The notes under the pieces are model-generated. The model was not told the DNA's origin. It did no database searches and was given only the letters and a program-made list of their open reading frames with translations. Source: Diphasiastrum complanatum (lineage: Eukaryota; Streptophyta; Lycopodiopsida; Lycopodiales; Lycopodiaceae). From it: a DNA stretch of 64,000 nucleotides. Shown one piece after another: positions 63,543-64,000 of the stretch. The translations under genes and the position numbers were made by a program. Location: positions 76,357,521-76,421,520 of the forward strand of contig CM055096.1 of assembly GCA_029204225.1 (NCBI GenBank), given 5' to 3'. Numbering within the stretch: position 1 is the stretch's first letter; every line of letters starts with the position of its first letter.

Positions 63543-64000
63543 AAGAGAGCCTTCTCAATCACTTGAAATATTCTTTCTCATTAGAGATGTTGGCTTGCTT
63601 GAATTGGTTCTTCTTCTTGAATCAATTTGTGGCATAATGGCCTTTCTTGCCACAAAAGAAGCACTTAATCTTCTTCTTCTTTGAAGTAAAATCTTGAGAG
63701 GAATCATCATCATCTTCATCTTGGTCTTTTGCTTTGTCCTTAGAAAGGTGTTGGTGTTGCTTTTTGCTCCTCACTGTGTGCTTGGCAAATAGAACTTTGC
63801 CATCATCATTATGATTGAGTGATAGTTTGTCCATACTCAAGAGTTTGTACTCGTCAAGTTGTCTTGATTCTTCAGAAATAAGAACACTTTGAAGGGCCTC
63901 CAAACTTGCTAGCTCCTCCTTACTGGCATACTAGATTGGACAAGGTTGTCATATTCATTTCTCAAGCCATTGAGAATGACTTGGACTAGCTCACTTTGAT
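63543..64000 (-). pseudogene. Copia K: gag, running off the window
   Basis: From the right edge the minus strand reads SELVQVILNGLRNEYDNLVQ, a stop near 63930, EALQSVLISEESRQLDEYKLL, a Lys/Asp-rich linker and the zinc knuckle CFFCGKKGHYATN near 63625-63665. These are the order and motifs of copia gag. The 5' end and LTR lie beyond 64000. Confidence 0.85.

Overview
The window is nuclear DNA of a land plant with large, repeat-rich introns. It shows spliced genes, Ty1/copia and Ty3/gypsy elements primed by tRNA-Met-like PBS, hAT transposases, MITEs and very long (AG)n tracts. The species cannot be fixed from the sequence. A rather divergent SPC2 protein and a short-LTR chromovirus make a fern or another non-angiosperm plausible, but this is inference.

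One host gene organises the window: the signal peptidase complex subunit 2 gene (SPC2/SPC25, family of human SPCS2). Its five exons lie on the + strand at 8491-8577, 32396-32547, 36745-36826, 37417-37559 and 51581-51677. Together they make 561 coding bases (186 aa) spread over about 43.2 kb. The four introns are about 23.8, 4.2, 0.6 and 14.0 kb. Intron 2 has a U12-type (minor spliceosome) 5' splice site and branch site, apparently with AT-AA ends. Nearly all other coding signal between 8.5 and 51.7 kb is transposons inside SPC2 introns.

Layout. 1-5.4 kb: two fused copia pol fragments (+) and a third copia gag/PBS/LTR (-). 5.6-7.4 kb: a broken LINE-ORF1-like gene (-) between two (AG)n tracts. 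8.2-8.5 kb: SPC2 promoter and 5' UTR. Intron 1: a gypsy integrase scrap, a TR-GAG-like fragment, a copia element with LTRs and a 5-bp target duplication (11505-16905), a Tat/Athila-like gypsy (-, 17.0-21.8 kb), a 24-bp minisatellite, a hAT transposase (25.2-28.0 kb), a badly decayed copia (29.3-31.9 kb) and a 382-bp MITE. Intron 2: local tandem duplications. Intron 4: a second hAT of the same family (37955-48469), interrupted at its fifth codon by a young chromovirus (37970-44204, 5-bp target duplication CCAAC). That hAT is followed by a convergent small gene and an 84-bp tandem array.

Downstream of SPC2: 52.0-54.8 kb is a cluster of a repeated module with CACGTG motifs separated by (AG)n tracts. 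55-58 kb is AT-rich and unassigned. 58.4-61.3 kb holds a copia element (+) whose reverse transcriptase is replaced by unrelated open sequence. 61.3-64 kb holds a related copia (-) that runs off the window.

All positions and alignments were read by eye; no search or alignment program was run.
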